Shown piece by piece: positions 8,352 to 16,723 of a stretch of 64,000 bases of DNA. How positions within the stretch are numbered: position 1 is the first letter of the stretch; every line of letters starts with the position of its first letter. The stretch spans positions 62,001 through 126,000 of the forward strand of contig JAHLYR010000002.1 in assembly GCA_025128025.1 (NCBI GenBank), read 5' to 3'. A model generated the notes under the pieces. That model was not told the origin of the DNA and ran no database searches. It saw only the letters and a list, made by a program, of their open reading frames with translations. The DNA comes from Synechococcus sp. CS-1330. GTDB lineage: Bacteria; Cyanobacteriota; Cyanobacteriia; PCC-6307; Cyanobiaceae. The position numbers and the translations under genes are program-made.

Positions 8352-10168
8352 TCCGCGGCCAGTCGCGAGGCCCGCAACCACGGCCCCCATGGATTGGCAC
8401 AGCCAATCAACTTGGCCTGGGTCGGCTTATCAAGGTTCTGCAGCCAGCGGTTCAGGCCTGGCTCCAGGCTGATTAGGGGCCACTCCCTTTTGGCGTTATC
8501 ACTGCTGAGATTGGTGTCTCTCACAAAGGTATAGCCGCCCTGGCCGTCCGGTAGCACCCTTCCTTGCCACAGAGACTCCCTGGGTTCGGGATGGCCCTGG
8601 CTCGGACTTAGGGGTCTTTGAAATGGGCGCCCAATTTGGCCATTGGCCTGGAGGAGTTCGGGATTGGCCAGCAGCTGCAGCTGTCGGGCTAACCAATCGC
8701 TGGCATGCCAGGGGGTGTCCCAGAGCGGTACTACTGCCGCTGGAGCACGGTGATCGTGGAGCAGGCATTGCTGAACGGCCAGGGGAGCAAGCTCAGCTGG
8801 GGGGATACCCCGCTGTACCGCCAGGGCCGCTGCCGCCCCGGCCGCCTGGCCGATGTTCAGAATTAGGGGCTGCAAACGGGTGGCCCCATTGGCCATGTGG
8901 CTGCTGCTGAAGGCCTTGTCAGCTGCCAGCAGGTTGTCGATCTCAGCGCTCAGCAGGGCGCCGTAGGGAATGCAGAAGGGAGTGCCGCTCCAGCGCCCTC
9001 CCCAGCGAATGCTTTTAGGTGCCAGCGGCCAGTCAGGCCCGGGGTAGTGGTGGTCGTTGGCGTAGTTGCCCACCGCTATCGACTCCAGTTCGCCGCTGGC
9101 ATTTAGCGGCAGTGGCCCCTGGGATTCAGCGCTGCCTAGGGGGAGCAGGTGCTGTTCCAGCACCAGCGAGCGGCCCACCAGCCTTCGACCCTCTCGCCAA
9201 TAGGGCATGGCAGCCAGCCAGGGGGCAGGACTGCCGGCTTCAGCAGGAAAGGCATGGCCCAGTTGAAGCCAGCCCCCACTTGCCTGCTCAAGGGCTCTTG
9301 CAAACTGCAGGCTGTAGGACTGCATTTCGGCAGCTAATGCAGCTTGCTCCGCTTCGTCAGCGCTGAAGGCGCGTTCCAGCCCCTGGTGCCAGTCATTGCC
9401 GTGCAGCGGCCAGTTGAGCATCACCAGGCCGCCCGGCAGACGCCCGTAGTTGATCGTGCGCTCTAAACCGAATGCCTCGCTGGCTCGTTCAAATGGCGCA
9501 GCCAAGGGTGGGTGCTCTGCAGCCTGCGGCATCACCTCGCTCTGGAGCTGGCCTATCACCACCCAGGTGGGTGATTGCACGGGTTGTTGCTTGAAAAAAG
9601 CTTCCGTTTGCAGCCGTTGCAGGCTGGGGGCACTGGGTTCACCCCATTGCTCCTGGGCTTCCCAGCCGAGTCGGAATGGAGCCTCCGCTAGGGGCAGTAG
9701 ATCGCCGCAGTCGCTGCCATCGACCACAACTTTGCAGGCCAGCCATTGGGTTTCACCCTTGTGCTCCAGCTGTACTGCTGTGATCCGGGCCCCCTGACGC
9801 CGCACCGCCAGCAGCCTGCAGCTTGGCCACCACTGCAGATTGTCCAGTTCGCTTACCCAGCCCTGCAGGATCGCTTCTGCGCTGGCGGGCCGGTAACCAA
9901 AGCAACTCACCCAGTTTTGATCCAGTCCCTCGGGCTCGGCCTGCTCAAGGGCGCGCAGAAAGGCTCCCCAGAGACCGGTCTGCCAAGGGGTGAGCTCATT
10001 GCCATCGGGGCAGCAAACGCCGGCGGCGCTCACCATGCCCCCAAGCCAGTTGCCAGGGGTGAGCAACAGGGTGATGGCACCGCCGCGGGCCGCCTGGATT
10101 GCTGCGGCCACGCCGCCGGTGCCGCCCCCCCACACCAAAACATCCACTGCTTCTAAAGGCAGGGTCAT
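8348..10168 (-). CDS. FAD-dependent oxidoreductase, substrate unknown
   Basis: The 606-residue protein begins with a dinucleotide-binding fold (VLVWGGGTGGVAAAIQAA, GxGxxG type) followed by GNWLGGMVSAAG. Together these resemble the FAD_oxidored family, which includes xanthan-lyase-like and other poorly characterised flavoenzymes. Later blocks are VVVDGSDCGDLLPLA and, near the C terminus, a second flavin-contacting block, NLLAADKAFSSSHMANGATRLQP...GQAAGAAAALA. There is no signal peptide, so it is likely cytoplasmic. ATG 10168 is chosen over TTG 10192. It stands alone between the RNase gene and the divergent metG; nothing around it indicates a pathway. The flavoprotein call is firm, the reaction is not known. 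Confidence 0.8.
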   Translation of the reverse strand: MTLPLEAVDVLVWGGGTGGVAAAIQAARGGAITLLLTPGNWLGGMVSAAGVCCPDGNELTPWQTGLWGAFLRALEQAEPEGLDQNWVSCFGYRPASAEAILQGWVSELDNLQWWPSCRLLAVRRQGARITAVQLEHKGETQWLACKVVVDGSDCGDLLPLAEAPFRLGWEAQEQWGEPSAPSLQRLQTEAFFKQQPVQSPTWVVIGQLQSEVMPQAAEHPPLAAPFERASEAFGLERTINYGRLPGGLVMLNWPLHGNDWHQGLERAFSADEAEQAALAAEMQSYSLQFARALEQASGGWLQLGHAFPAEAGSPAPWLAAMPYWREGRRLVGRSLVLEQHLLPLGSAESQGPLPLNASGELESIAVGNYANDHHYPGPDWPLAPKSIRWGGRWSGTPFCIPYGALLSAEIDNLLAADKAFSSSHMANGATRLQPLILNIGQAAGAAAALAVQRGIPPAELAPLAVQQCLLHDHRAPAAVVPLWDTPWHASDWLARQLQLLANPELLQANGQIGRPFQRPLSPSQGHPEPRESLWQGRVLPDGQGGYTFVRDTNLSSDNAKREWPLISLEPGLNRWLQNLDKPTQAKLIGCANPWGPWLRASRLAAD

Positions 10169-10269
10169 GGCTGGCGGACACGGCTGACACAAGCCTCGCA
10201 GGGGATGATCTGAGCTGGCGTGCTCGTAGTCAGTCTTTCTGTACGTCGCCGCTCCGTAGGATCAAAAGG

Positions 10270-11856
10270 ATGACTTACACGCTCACCACCCCCCTCTATT
10301 ACGTCAACGACCGCGCCCATCTCGGCAGTGCTTACACAACGCTTGCCTGCGATGCGTTGGCACGCCACCAGCGGCTGAGGGGGGAGTCGGTGCTGTTCAT
10401 CACCGGCTGCGATGAACATGGCCAGAAGATCCAGCGCACGGCCGAAGCGGCTGGACTCAGTCCACAGGCCCATTGCGATCTAATCAGCGAGGGATATCGC
10501 GATCTTTGGAACCGCTGGCAAATCAGCAACGACCGCTTCATCCGCACCACCGACCCCCGCCACCGCCAATTGGTGGCTCAATTTTTTGACCGCGTGCAGG
10601 CCAACGGCGACGTGGTGGAGGGGCGTCAGCAGGGCTGGTATTGCGTTGCTTGCGAGGAATTCAAAGACGATGCACCGGGCAGTGAGGATCCCGAATGCCC
10701 CATCCATCGCAAGCCGCTGGAGTGGCGTGATGAGGTCAATTTGTTTTTCCGCCTTTCCCGCTATCAGGCTCAGATCGAGGCCTTGATCCGCCAGCCGGGC
10801 TTCATTGCCCCCGCCAGCAGGCAGAAGGAGGTGGAAAACTTTGTGGCCCAAGGGCTGCGCGATTTTTCAATCTCCCGGATCGACCTGCCATGGGGCATTC
10901 CGGTGCCCGGCCATGAAGGCCATACCTTTTATGTGTGGTTTGACGCCCTGCTCGGCTATCTCACGGCTCTGCTCGACCCGGCGGAGCCAGTTTTGCTGGA
11001 GCAGGTGCTGGAGCGCGGTTGGCCGGCCCAGCTACACGTGATTGGTAAGGACATCCTGCGCTTCCACGCGGTTTATTGGCCGGCGATGCTGCTGTCTGCG
11101 GGGTTGCCCCTGCCAGAGCGCGTATTTGGCCATGGCTTCTTGACCCGCGAAGGCCAGAAGATGGGCAAGTCCCTTGGCAATGTGCTCGATCCTGAGGTCT
11201 TACTTGAGCGCTGTGGCCGCGATGCGGTGCGCTGGTACTTGCTGCGCGACATTCCCTTTGGCGAGGACGGTGACTTCCAGCAGCAGCGCTTCACGGATCT
11301 GGTCAACAACGATTTGGCAAATACGATCGGCAACCTGCTTAATCGCACCTCGTCGATGGCACGGCGCTGGTTTGCAGATGCCGTGCCCCCGGCCGGAGCC
11401 GCCGCCCAAGCCGATCACCCCCTGGCCGTAGCTGCCCTTGCGGCCGGCCATAGCGTCCATACGGCCTTAACCGACCTGGACTTTCGTCGTGCCGCTGAAG
11501 CGGCACTGCAGCTAGCAATCGCTGCAAATGGCTACCTCAACGACCGGGCCCCCTGGAAGCAAATGAAGCTCGAGGGTCAGGAGAGTTTGGTGGCAGCGGA
11601 TCTTTATGCCGTGCTCGAGGCCACCCGCTGGGTGGCGGTGCTGCTGGCCCCGCTCCTGCCTGAGCTTTCTGATCGGATGCTGGTCCAGCTCGGTCAGGAA
11701 CCATTTGCCAGTGGTCCGCTGGCTCCTGCCTGCGACCCTGGCAGCCAAGCTTCTCCATGGCTGCTCGCCCAGCAATGGGGTCAGCTAGAGCCCGGACTTG
11801 CCCTGATTGAGCCGCAGCCGGTGATGTTGCGACTTGAGCTCGAGTCACCTCTGTGA
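10270..11856 (+). CDS. metG: methionyl-tRNA synthetase
   Basis: This class I synthetase charges both initiator and elongator tRNA-Met. It shows the HIGH-type motif in DRAHLGSAYTT, a zinc-knuckle insert with CVACEEF and CPIHRKPL, and the KMSKS-type loop KMGKSLGN, then the helical anticodon-binding domain (NNDLANTIGNLLNRT). The 528 residues make it the short form without a C-terminal dimerisation domain. ATG 10270 directly follows AAAAGG and gives the usual start MTYTLTTPLYYVND; the frame is open further upstream but that part is not conserved-looking. The stop overlaps the lptC start as GTGA, so the two are translationally coupled. Confidence 0.96.
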   Translation: MTYTLTTPLYYVNDRAHLGSAYTTLACDALARHQRLRGESVLFITGCDEHGQKIQRTAEAAGLSPQAHCDLISEGYRDLWNRWQISNDRFIRTTDPRHRQLVAQFFDRVQANGDVVEGRQQGWYCVACEEFKDDAPGSEDPECPIHRKPLEWRDEVNLFFRLSRYQAQIEALIRQPGFIAPASRQKEVENFVAQGLRDFSISRIDLPWGIPVPGHEGHTFYVWFDALLGYLTALLDPAEPVLLEQVLERGWPAQLHVIGKDILRFHAVYWPAMLLSAGLPLPERVFGHGFLTREGQKMGKSLGNVLDPEVLLERCGRDAVRWYLLRDIPFGEDGDFQQQRFTDLVNNDLANTIGNLLNRTSSMARRWFADAVPPAGAAAQADHPLAVAALAAGHSVHTALTDLDFRRAAEAALQLAIAANGYLNDRAPWKQMKLEGQESLVAADLYAVLEATRWVAVLLAPLLPELSDRMLVQLGQEPFASGPLAPACDPGSQASPWLLAQQWGQLEPGLALIEPQPVMLRLELESPL

Positions 11857-13028
11857 CCACCACTGCCCGGCTGCAACGGTGCCCCCTTCTGCCCCTGAGC
11901 CTTGCTGCGGTGGTAAGCCTGCCCGTGCTGCTGCTTGGATGCCGTACCCAGGTGTCTAAGGAGGAGCCGTCCCAGCCTTTTGTCTTCCGCTCCCTCAACC
12001 TGCGCCAGAAGGATTCCAGCGGAAGGCCCCTGTGGGAATTGACCAGCCCGGAGGTGCGCTACGACCTCGGTCGCCGTGTGGCCCAGGCCCGCGACCTGCG
12101 CGGCACCATCTATGCCAAGGGCCAACCCCTATATCTAATAACGGCCAGCAGTGGCACCGTCATTAACGATGGCGAACTGGTGCAGTTGGAGGGCCCGACC
12201 CGGCTGCAGCGACTTGGACCCAAGCCACTTGTTGTGACCTCTACTCGTGTGCGTTGGTATCCCAAGCAGGAGCGCATGGAATTGGACCGCAGTCCGCGCG
12301 CCTCCCAGGGGGAGTTGCTCGTGTCCGCTCGGCGGGCTCGTTTCTGGATCAAGCAGGACAAGTTGGAGTTGCGGGGTCTGCCCCTGTTGGAGCGTTCAGG
12401 GGCGGTCGGCTTGAAGCTGGCGCTGAGCTCTGCAGATTGGTTCCCAACGACTGGCCAACTGATCGGTCGAGGGCCTGTTCGGGGGGAACGGCGTCTCGCA
12501 ATTGGTGGAGTTCAAACACTTTCGGCGCCTTCTCTCAGCGGTAATTCCCTGCTTCAGCTGATCGACCTACAGGCGCCGGTGCAAGTGCTGGATCCTGGCC
12601 GCAAGGGCCGTCTTGATGCCAGCCATATCCGCCTTGACCTGGCGCGGGAGCGCACTAGCAGTCCCCATCCCTTCACGGCTGTGCTGGATCAGTCCCGGCT
12701 TAGCGGCACTGGCTTTGAAGCGATTGGCCCTAGTCACACCTTGGTGGTGCCCCTTAATTGCCGCCTAACCCAACCGACCGACTCCCTCATCGCCAATCGC
12801 TGCAGCTGGAATTGGCAGACAAATCAGATTGAGGCCCTTGGTGCTGTCGAGCTGCGCCGCAAGTCTCTTGCCCAGGTCACCCGCTCTAAGCGGCTTCAGG
12901 GCGTGCTTACTAAGCAGGGGATGGCTGTATTCAGCAGTCCGGGGGCACGGGTGGAAACTCGGGTGACTTTGCCTCCCCGGGCCCGATCAGGACCTGATTC
13001 TCGCAAGCCGGCTCCATTCGCTCTTTAA
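11853..13028 (+). CDS. lptC: LptC-like lipoprotein of LPS export
   Basis: The N terminus is a lipoprotein signal: a hydrophobic stretch ending in the lipobox LLLGC at about residues 26-30, so the mature protein should be membrane-anchored on the periplasmic side. The rest is LptC/OstA-like beta structure (RPLWELTSPEVRYDLGRR; GTIYAKGQPLYLITASSG; NDGELVQLEG). In the Lpt pathway, LptC takes lipopolysaccharide from the LptBFG transporter and hands it to LptA. At 391 residues it is about twice the enterobacterial length, as is usual in cyanobacteria. The GTG start overlaps the metG stop. The partner genes lptA and lptB are near 36 kb. Its 3' end overlaps the convergent CCB gene by 98 bases. Confidence 0.8.
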   Translation: MTTTARLQRCPLLPLSLAAVVSLPVLLLGCRTQVSKEEPSQPFVFRSLNLRQKDSSGRPLWELTSPEVRYDLGRRVAQARDLRGTIYAKGQPLYLITASSGTVINDGELVQLEGPTRLQRLGPKPLVVTSTRVRWYPKQERMELDRSPRASQGELLVSARRARFWIKQDKLELRGLPLLERSGAVGLKLALSSADWFPTTGQLIGRGPVRGERRLAIGGVQTLSAPSLSGNSLLQLIDLQAPVQVLDPGRKGRLDASHIRLDLARERTSSPHPFTAVLDQSRLSGTGFEAIGPSHTLVVPLNCRLTQPTDSLIANRCSWNWQTNQIEALGAVELRRKSLAQVTRSKRLQGVLTKQGMAVFSSPGARVETRVTLPPRARSGPDSRKPAPFAL

Positions 13029-13629
13029 GCCGCTGGGACCAACCCTCGAGCCAGGTCAAATCGCTGCGGCTAAAGCAGCGCGGAGACCAGCCGGCAAGCA
13101 ATACCAAGCCCCTTGAGTCAATCGGCTGAACCACCACGGCTGGCACCCCTGGCAGCAGGCTCTCAAATTCAGCACGGCCTGGATAGAGGTTCAGATCTAC
13201 AAGGGAGATGGCGGCCCCTTTTTCTTGGGCTCGCTGGCAGATTGCTCCTGGTTCAAAGGGAACCGGCGCCAGCAGGCCGCGGCGCAGCAGACATTTGTTT
13301 TGCCACAGCACCACCACCGCTGCCGCTGGGGTGGCGGTGAGCAACATCTGGCTACCCCAGCCCAATTCTTCTTTCAACTCTTCAGGCAACCCCTCTGCGA
13401 GCTCCACTCCCTGCACCCCTTCGAGGGCAACTCGGGCAGCCGCTTCGGGCAAGGCCCGGGTCCAGAGCACACCCACCAACATCAGAGCCACAGCCAGGAA
13501 GCTGGCCAATACGGCGGCTCGCTCGAGGGCGGGATCGATGCTGGCCGCGGTTGTTTGATTCACTACCACCAGGGCCAGAGAGGCCACCCCAGACAGAAAA
13601 CAGACCCTTGCGGGTGTGAAGGGAGCCAT
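12931..13629 (-). CDS. CCB2/CCB4-like cofactor assembly protein of cytochrome b6f
   Basis: The 232-residue protein starts with two membrane segments (FLSGVASLALVVVNQ and AAVLASFLAVALMLVGVLW), followed by a soluble domain with GWGSQMLLTATPAAAVVVLW and GRAEFESLLPGVPAVVVQPI. This architecture and pattern match the CCB2/CCB4 family, which in chloroplasts attaches heme c(i) covalently to cytochrome b6. ATG 13629 is preferred to a TTG at 13671. It is convergent with lptC, and the coding ends overlap by 98 bases. The family assignment comes from pattern recognition only, and CCB2 cannot be distinguished from CCB4. Confidence 0.7.
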   Translation of the reverse strand: MAPFTPARVCFLSGVASLALVVVNQTTAASIDPALERAAVLASFLAVALMLVGVLWTRALPEAAARVALEGVQGVELAEGLPEELKEELGWGSQMLLTATPAAAVVVLWQNKCLLRRGLLAPVPFEPGAICQRAQEKGAAISLVDLNLYPGRAEFESLLPGVPAVVVQPIDSRGLVLLAGWSPRCFSRSDLTWLEGWSQRLKERMEPACENQVLIGPGEAKSPEFPPVPPDC

Positions 13630-13697
13630 GGGGGTTAAGCAGGAGGCGACAGCTGGGCCCGCAGGCGGCAAACTAGATCCATGTTGGGCCTGAACCG

Positions 13698-14393
13698 TTG
13701 CCCCCTTCCCTGCGTGTGACCCATCGGTTTCCCTTATTGGGCGTTGTGGCTGCCCTGTTTATGGGCTTAGCAACCATTTGGATGCCTGCCCCGGCACAGG
13801 CAATTGCCGCCAGTGGTCTACCTGCCACCGCTCCACAGGAACGCATTCTTGACACCGCAGATGTGCTGAGCCGAGCAGCCATCGGCGAGCTCAGCAAAAC
13901 CCTCGAAAGTTTTTCAGCAGAGCGCGTGGATGCCCACTTGATCACCGTCAACCGCCTTGACTACGGGCTGAGCCTTTCCCAGCTCGGCAATTCAGTGCTG
14001 GAGCGGTGGTCCGAGGCTGGGGGCGAGCCCAACCAGGTGCTTTTTTTAATTGACAGCCAGACGAACAGTGCGGCAGTGGTGACCTCTCCAGGCCTGGATA
14101 CCCAGCTTGATGCCAGCCTGCTACGCAGCACGGCCAGAACCACCATGGCCCAGCCGATCCGCGATGGCGGCCGCTATCGCCAGGGCAGTCTCGATGCCAT
14201 GACTCGCCTGCTCAGCGTTCTGCAGGGAGGAGAGGATCCTGGCGAACCAATCACCGCCGAGGTTGTCAGCCAGCCCACCAACATCCCCACGAAGGAAGAA
14301 ACGCAGTCAAGCAATGCTTTCACTTGGATTGTGGTGCTTCTAACGGTTGGCACGATTGTGCCCATGCTCACTTGGTGGGTCTTCTCGCGCTGA
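13698..14393 (+). CDS. psb32: Psb32/TLP18.3-like TPM-domain protein
   Basis: A signal peptide (FPLLGVVAALFMGLATIWMPAPAQA) leads into a TPM domain: ERILDTADVLSRAAIGELSKTL, VDAHLITVNRLDYG and QVLFLIDSQTNSAAVVTSPGL. A single C-terminal membrane anchor follows (TWIVVLLTVGTIVPMLTWWVF). Proteins of this kind sit in the thylakoid lumen and help photosystem II repair; the plant homologue TLP18.3 has acid phosphatase activity. The start is probably the TTG at 13698; a GTG at 13716 is the alternative. It is followed after 4 bases by pcxA, suggesting one transcript. Confidence 0.82.
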   Translation: MPPSLRVTHRFPLLGVVAALFMGLATIWMPAPAQAIAASGLPATAPQERILDTADVLSRAAIGELSKTLESFSAERVDAHLITVNRLDYGLSLSQLGNSVLERWSEAGGEPNQVLFLIDSQTNSAAVVTSPGLDTQLDASLLRSTARTTMAQPIRDGGRYRQGSLDAMTRLLSVLQGGEDPGEPITAEVVSQPTNIPTKEETQSSNAFTWIVVLLTVGTIVPMLTWWVFSR

Positions 14394-14397
14394 TCCG

Positions 14398-15543
14398 ATG
14401 GCACTAACCAACTGGATGGGGGCATTTGGGCGCGCCCAGGCCCTGGACCTCAGCAACGATCTTGAGCGTGGTTATGAATCTGCCCTGCTCATCCAGAGCA
14501 TTGAGCTAGAGCACTACAACGACCGGCCCGTACGCCCGGAATTGGACCTGCGTATTCCCAGGTCGGCCCAGGCTCAATTACTGCGCCGCTTTCGAGCTGC
14601 GCTAGAGGTCTGCCGCCAGTCGGTACAAACCCTGCAGACCCACCGGGGCGAGCTGGCCGGCCAGGAAATCCGCCAGTTTCAACTTATTGAGTCCGTAGTT
14701 GCCCGCTACGCGGCTAGTCGAGATCCTCTGCCTGCCATCAGTCGCTCTCCTGAGGTGCTGCCCCGCAGCCTGATCGGCGTGGTTGATCAGGTGCGCCGCC
14801 AGCTCGACCCCGAGGCGGAAGCGAATGTGGTGGCTGGCTTTCGCCGGCGCAGAGACTCCACCTTGGTGTCTTTGCGCATCCTGCTACTCCTGATTTTGGT
14901 GCCGGTGCTGGTGCAGCAGATCAGCCGCACCTACGTGGTGTCGCCCCTTGTTGATCGCTTTGCTCCAGACAACGCCTTTCTTACCTATCCCAAGCCAAAG
15001 CTTGAGGAGAAGGCCGTTGAGAAGCTGCGACTTTTCCAGGCCGAAATCGAATTTGATGCTCTCTTGAATGGCAATCCCCTGCCAAGCCGAGATCAGCTGC
15101 AGATGCAGCTGGCGAGCAAGGCTCAGTCGCTCAAGGAAGAAGCTGATCTGGAAAGCACCCACGCTATTAAGAACGTGCTTGCCGATCTCGGTGGTCTGGT
15201 CGGTTTTGTGTGCGTTTGCTTGTTTGGTCGCCGTGATCTTCAGGTGCTGCGCGGTTTTCTAGATGAGCTTGTTTATGGACTGAGTGACAGCGCCAAGGCC
15301 TTCGGAATCATCTTATTTACTGATATTTTTGTTGGCTTTCACAGCCCGGAGGGCTGGACAGTGCTGCTGGATGGGGTGGCTCACCACCTCGGCCTGCCTG
15401 CCCAGGAGAATTTCATAATGTTATTTATTGCCACCTTCCCAGTGGTTTTGGCAACAGTTTTCAAGTATTGGATTTTCCGCTATCTCAACCGTGTTTCACC
15501 TTCTTCTGTGGCCACGCTCCACAACATGAATGGTGGTGGTTGA
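14398..15543 (+). CDS. pcxA: proton extrusion protein PcxA/CemA
   Basis: The 381-residue membrane protein has the PcxA/CemA layout: a long soluble N-terminal part with helical repeats, then membrane helices starting at SLRILLLLILVPVLVQQI, and the conserved C-terminal region GRRDLQVLRGFLDELVYGLSDSAKAF (given by its ends), DIFVGFHSPEGW and KYWIFRYLNRVSP. In cyanobacteria it is needed for light-induced proton extrusion and indirectly for CO2 and nitrate uptake. ATG 14398 is chosen because MALTNWMG follows; the frame upstream runs into psb32. The last 14 bases overlap the start of cobU. Confidence 0.93.
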   Translation: MALTNWMGAFGRAQALDLSNDLERGYESALLIQSIELEHYNDRPVRPELDLRIPRSAQAQLLRRFRAALEVCRQSVQTLQTHRGELAGQEIRQFQLIESVVARYAASRDPLPAISRSPEVLPRSLIGVVDQVRRQLDPEAEANVVAGFRRRRDSTLVSLRILLLLILVPVLVQQISRTYVVSPLVDRFAPDNAFLTYPKPKLEEKAVEKLRLFQAEIEFDALLNGNPLPSRDQLQMQLASKAQSLKEEADLESTHAIKNVLADLGGLVGFVCVCLFGRRDLQVLRGFLDELVYGLSDSAKAFGIILFTDIFVGFHSPEGWTVLLDGVAHHLGLPAQENFIMLFIATFPVVLATVFKYWIFRYLNRVSPSSVATLHNMNGGG

Positions 15544-16093
15544 TTTTTCCCAGCCATGCACTCTCGTGCTTGGCCCAGCTCGCAGTGGCAAAAGCCGCTG
15601 GGCTGAGCACCTCGCCCAGCAGTCAGGACTGCCTGTCACCTACCTGGCCACCGGACCTCGGCCAAGCGCTGACGATGCAGCCTGGTTGGCAAGGGTTGAG
15701 GCCCACGCAGCTAGACGCCCACCGCACTGGAGCGTCTTAGAAGTTGACAGCGCCTTGGCCAGCTCCCTCGACGGTCTTCGCCCCCCTGGCTTTGCCCTGG
15801 TCGATTCCCTCGGCACCTGGGTTGCTGCTGGCCTCGAGCTCGATCCGTCTGCCTGGCAACAACGCTGTACAGCCCTTGTACAAAGCTTGAGCACCTGCGA
15901 GGTGCCCGTGCTGCTCGTCAGTGAGCAAACCGGCTGGGGGGTAGTGCCTGCCACCGCGATCGGCGGTTTGTTTCGCGATCGGCTTGGCTCCTTGGAGCAG
16001 CAGCTTGCCCCCCTCTGCGCTGCTATCTGGCTTGTGGTTGCGGGCCGCGCGCTCAATCTGAGCAACCTGGGTTTTGCCGTACCGGCTGTTTGA
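15530..16093 (+). CDS. cobU: adenosylcobinamide kinase / guanylyltransferase
   Basis: This bifunctional enzyme phosphorylates adenosylcobinamide and then guanylylates it during assembly of the lower (nucleotide) loop of B12. The 187 residues carry the P-loop LVLGPARSGKSRWAE, the characteristic TYLATGP strand, the second nucleotide segment ALVDSLGTWVAAGL and the C-terminal RDRLGSLEQQLAPLC...VVAGRALNL. The ATG at 15530 overlaps the pcxA stop by 14 bases; there is no room for a separate ribosome site outside pcxA. It is one of two B12-related loci here; the riboswitch-linked hupE-cobW pair is at 20-22 kb. Confidence 0.92.
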   Translation: MVVVDFSQPCTLVLGPARSGKSRWAEHLAQQSGLPVTYLATGPRPSADDAAWLARVEAHAARRPPHWSVLEVDSALASSLDGLRPPGFALVDSLGTWVAAGLELDPSAWQQRCTALVQSLSTCEVPVLLVSEQTGWGVVPATAIGGLFRDRLGSLEQQLAPLCAAIWLVVAGRALNLSNLGFAVPAV

Positions 16094-16095
16094 TC

Positions 16096-16581
16096 GTGCC
16101 CCAGATCGTCTTATTTCAGCCCCAGATTCCACCCAACACAGGCAGCATTGCCCGCACCTGCGCGGCCACCGGCACGCAGCTGCACCTGGTGGAACCCCTC
16201 GGCTTCCAAATCGATGATCGCCAGCTCAAGCGGGCTGGCCTCGACTATTGGCCCCTGGTGTCCTTGCAGCGCCATGCCGACTGGTCAGCGTTTGCTGATC
16301 ACCGTGTCCGCAGCGGCGGTCGCCTGATCGCCCTTAGTAGCCATGCAAGCCAGCCCTACACCAGTTGGCAATTTGAACCCGATGACTGGCTGCTGTTTGG
16401 CCGCGAAACCGACGGACTGCCAAAGGATGTGCTTGCTTCAGCCGATATTGCGCTGACGATCCCAATGTCGGGTGCCCAGCGGCCCCAGCAGCCCGGAGTG
16501 CGTAGCCTCAACCTCTCCGTATCGGTTGGAGTGGTGCTGTTTGAGGCGCTGCGACAACAGAATTTGCTGACATCGGCTTGA
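16096..16581 (+). CDS. trmL: tRNA (cytidine/uridine-2'-O)-methyltransferase TrmL
   Basis: This small SPOUT-class enzyme 2'-O-methylates the wobble base 34 of some leucine tRNAs. It has the family start VPQIVLFQPQIPPNTGSIAR, then TCAATGTQLHLVEPLGF, and the knot motifs WLLFGRETDGLP and IPMSGAQRPQQPGVRSLNLS. The length (161) is that of TrmL, which lacks extra N- or C-terminal domains. GTG 16096 gives the expected first residues; a TTG at 16090, overlapping the cobU stop, is possible. A hairpin follows at 16617-16634. Confidence 0.92.
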   Translation: MPQIVLFQPQIPPNTGSIARTCAATGTQLHLVEPLGFQIDDRQLKRAGLDYWPLVSLQRHADWSAFADHRVRSGGRLIALSSHASQPYTSWQFEPDDWLLFGRETDGLPKDVLASADIALTIPMSGAQRPQQPGVRSLNLSVSVGVVLFEALRQQNLLTSA

Positions 16582-16616
16582 TCCCCTGAGGTCACAGGGA
16601 TCTGGGCAGCCAACAG

Positions 16617-16634
16617 CCCTTGTTGTCACAAGGG
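16617..16634. other. short perfect hairpin after trmL
   Basis: CCCTTGT and ACAAGGG form a 7-bp stem around a TGTC loop. There is no T-run after it on either strand, so it is not a classic terminator; it may still protect the trmL mRNA end or lie in the leader of the following peptidase gene. Confidence 0.4.
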
Positions 16635-16723
16635 ACACTTGTGGCGGGGAGTTCAGTCCGCTACTGTCTGGCCGGCTCAGGAATATCGGCTTTTCCACAG
16701 GTTTGTCCGACTGAAAGAACTGC

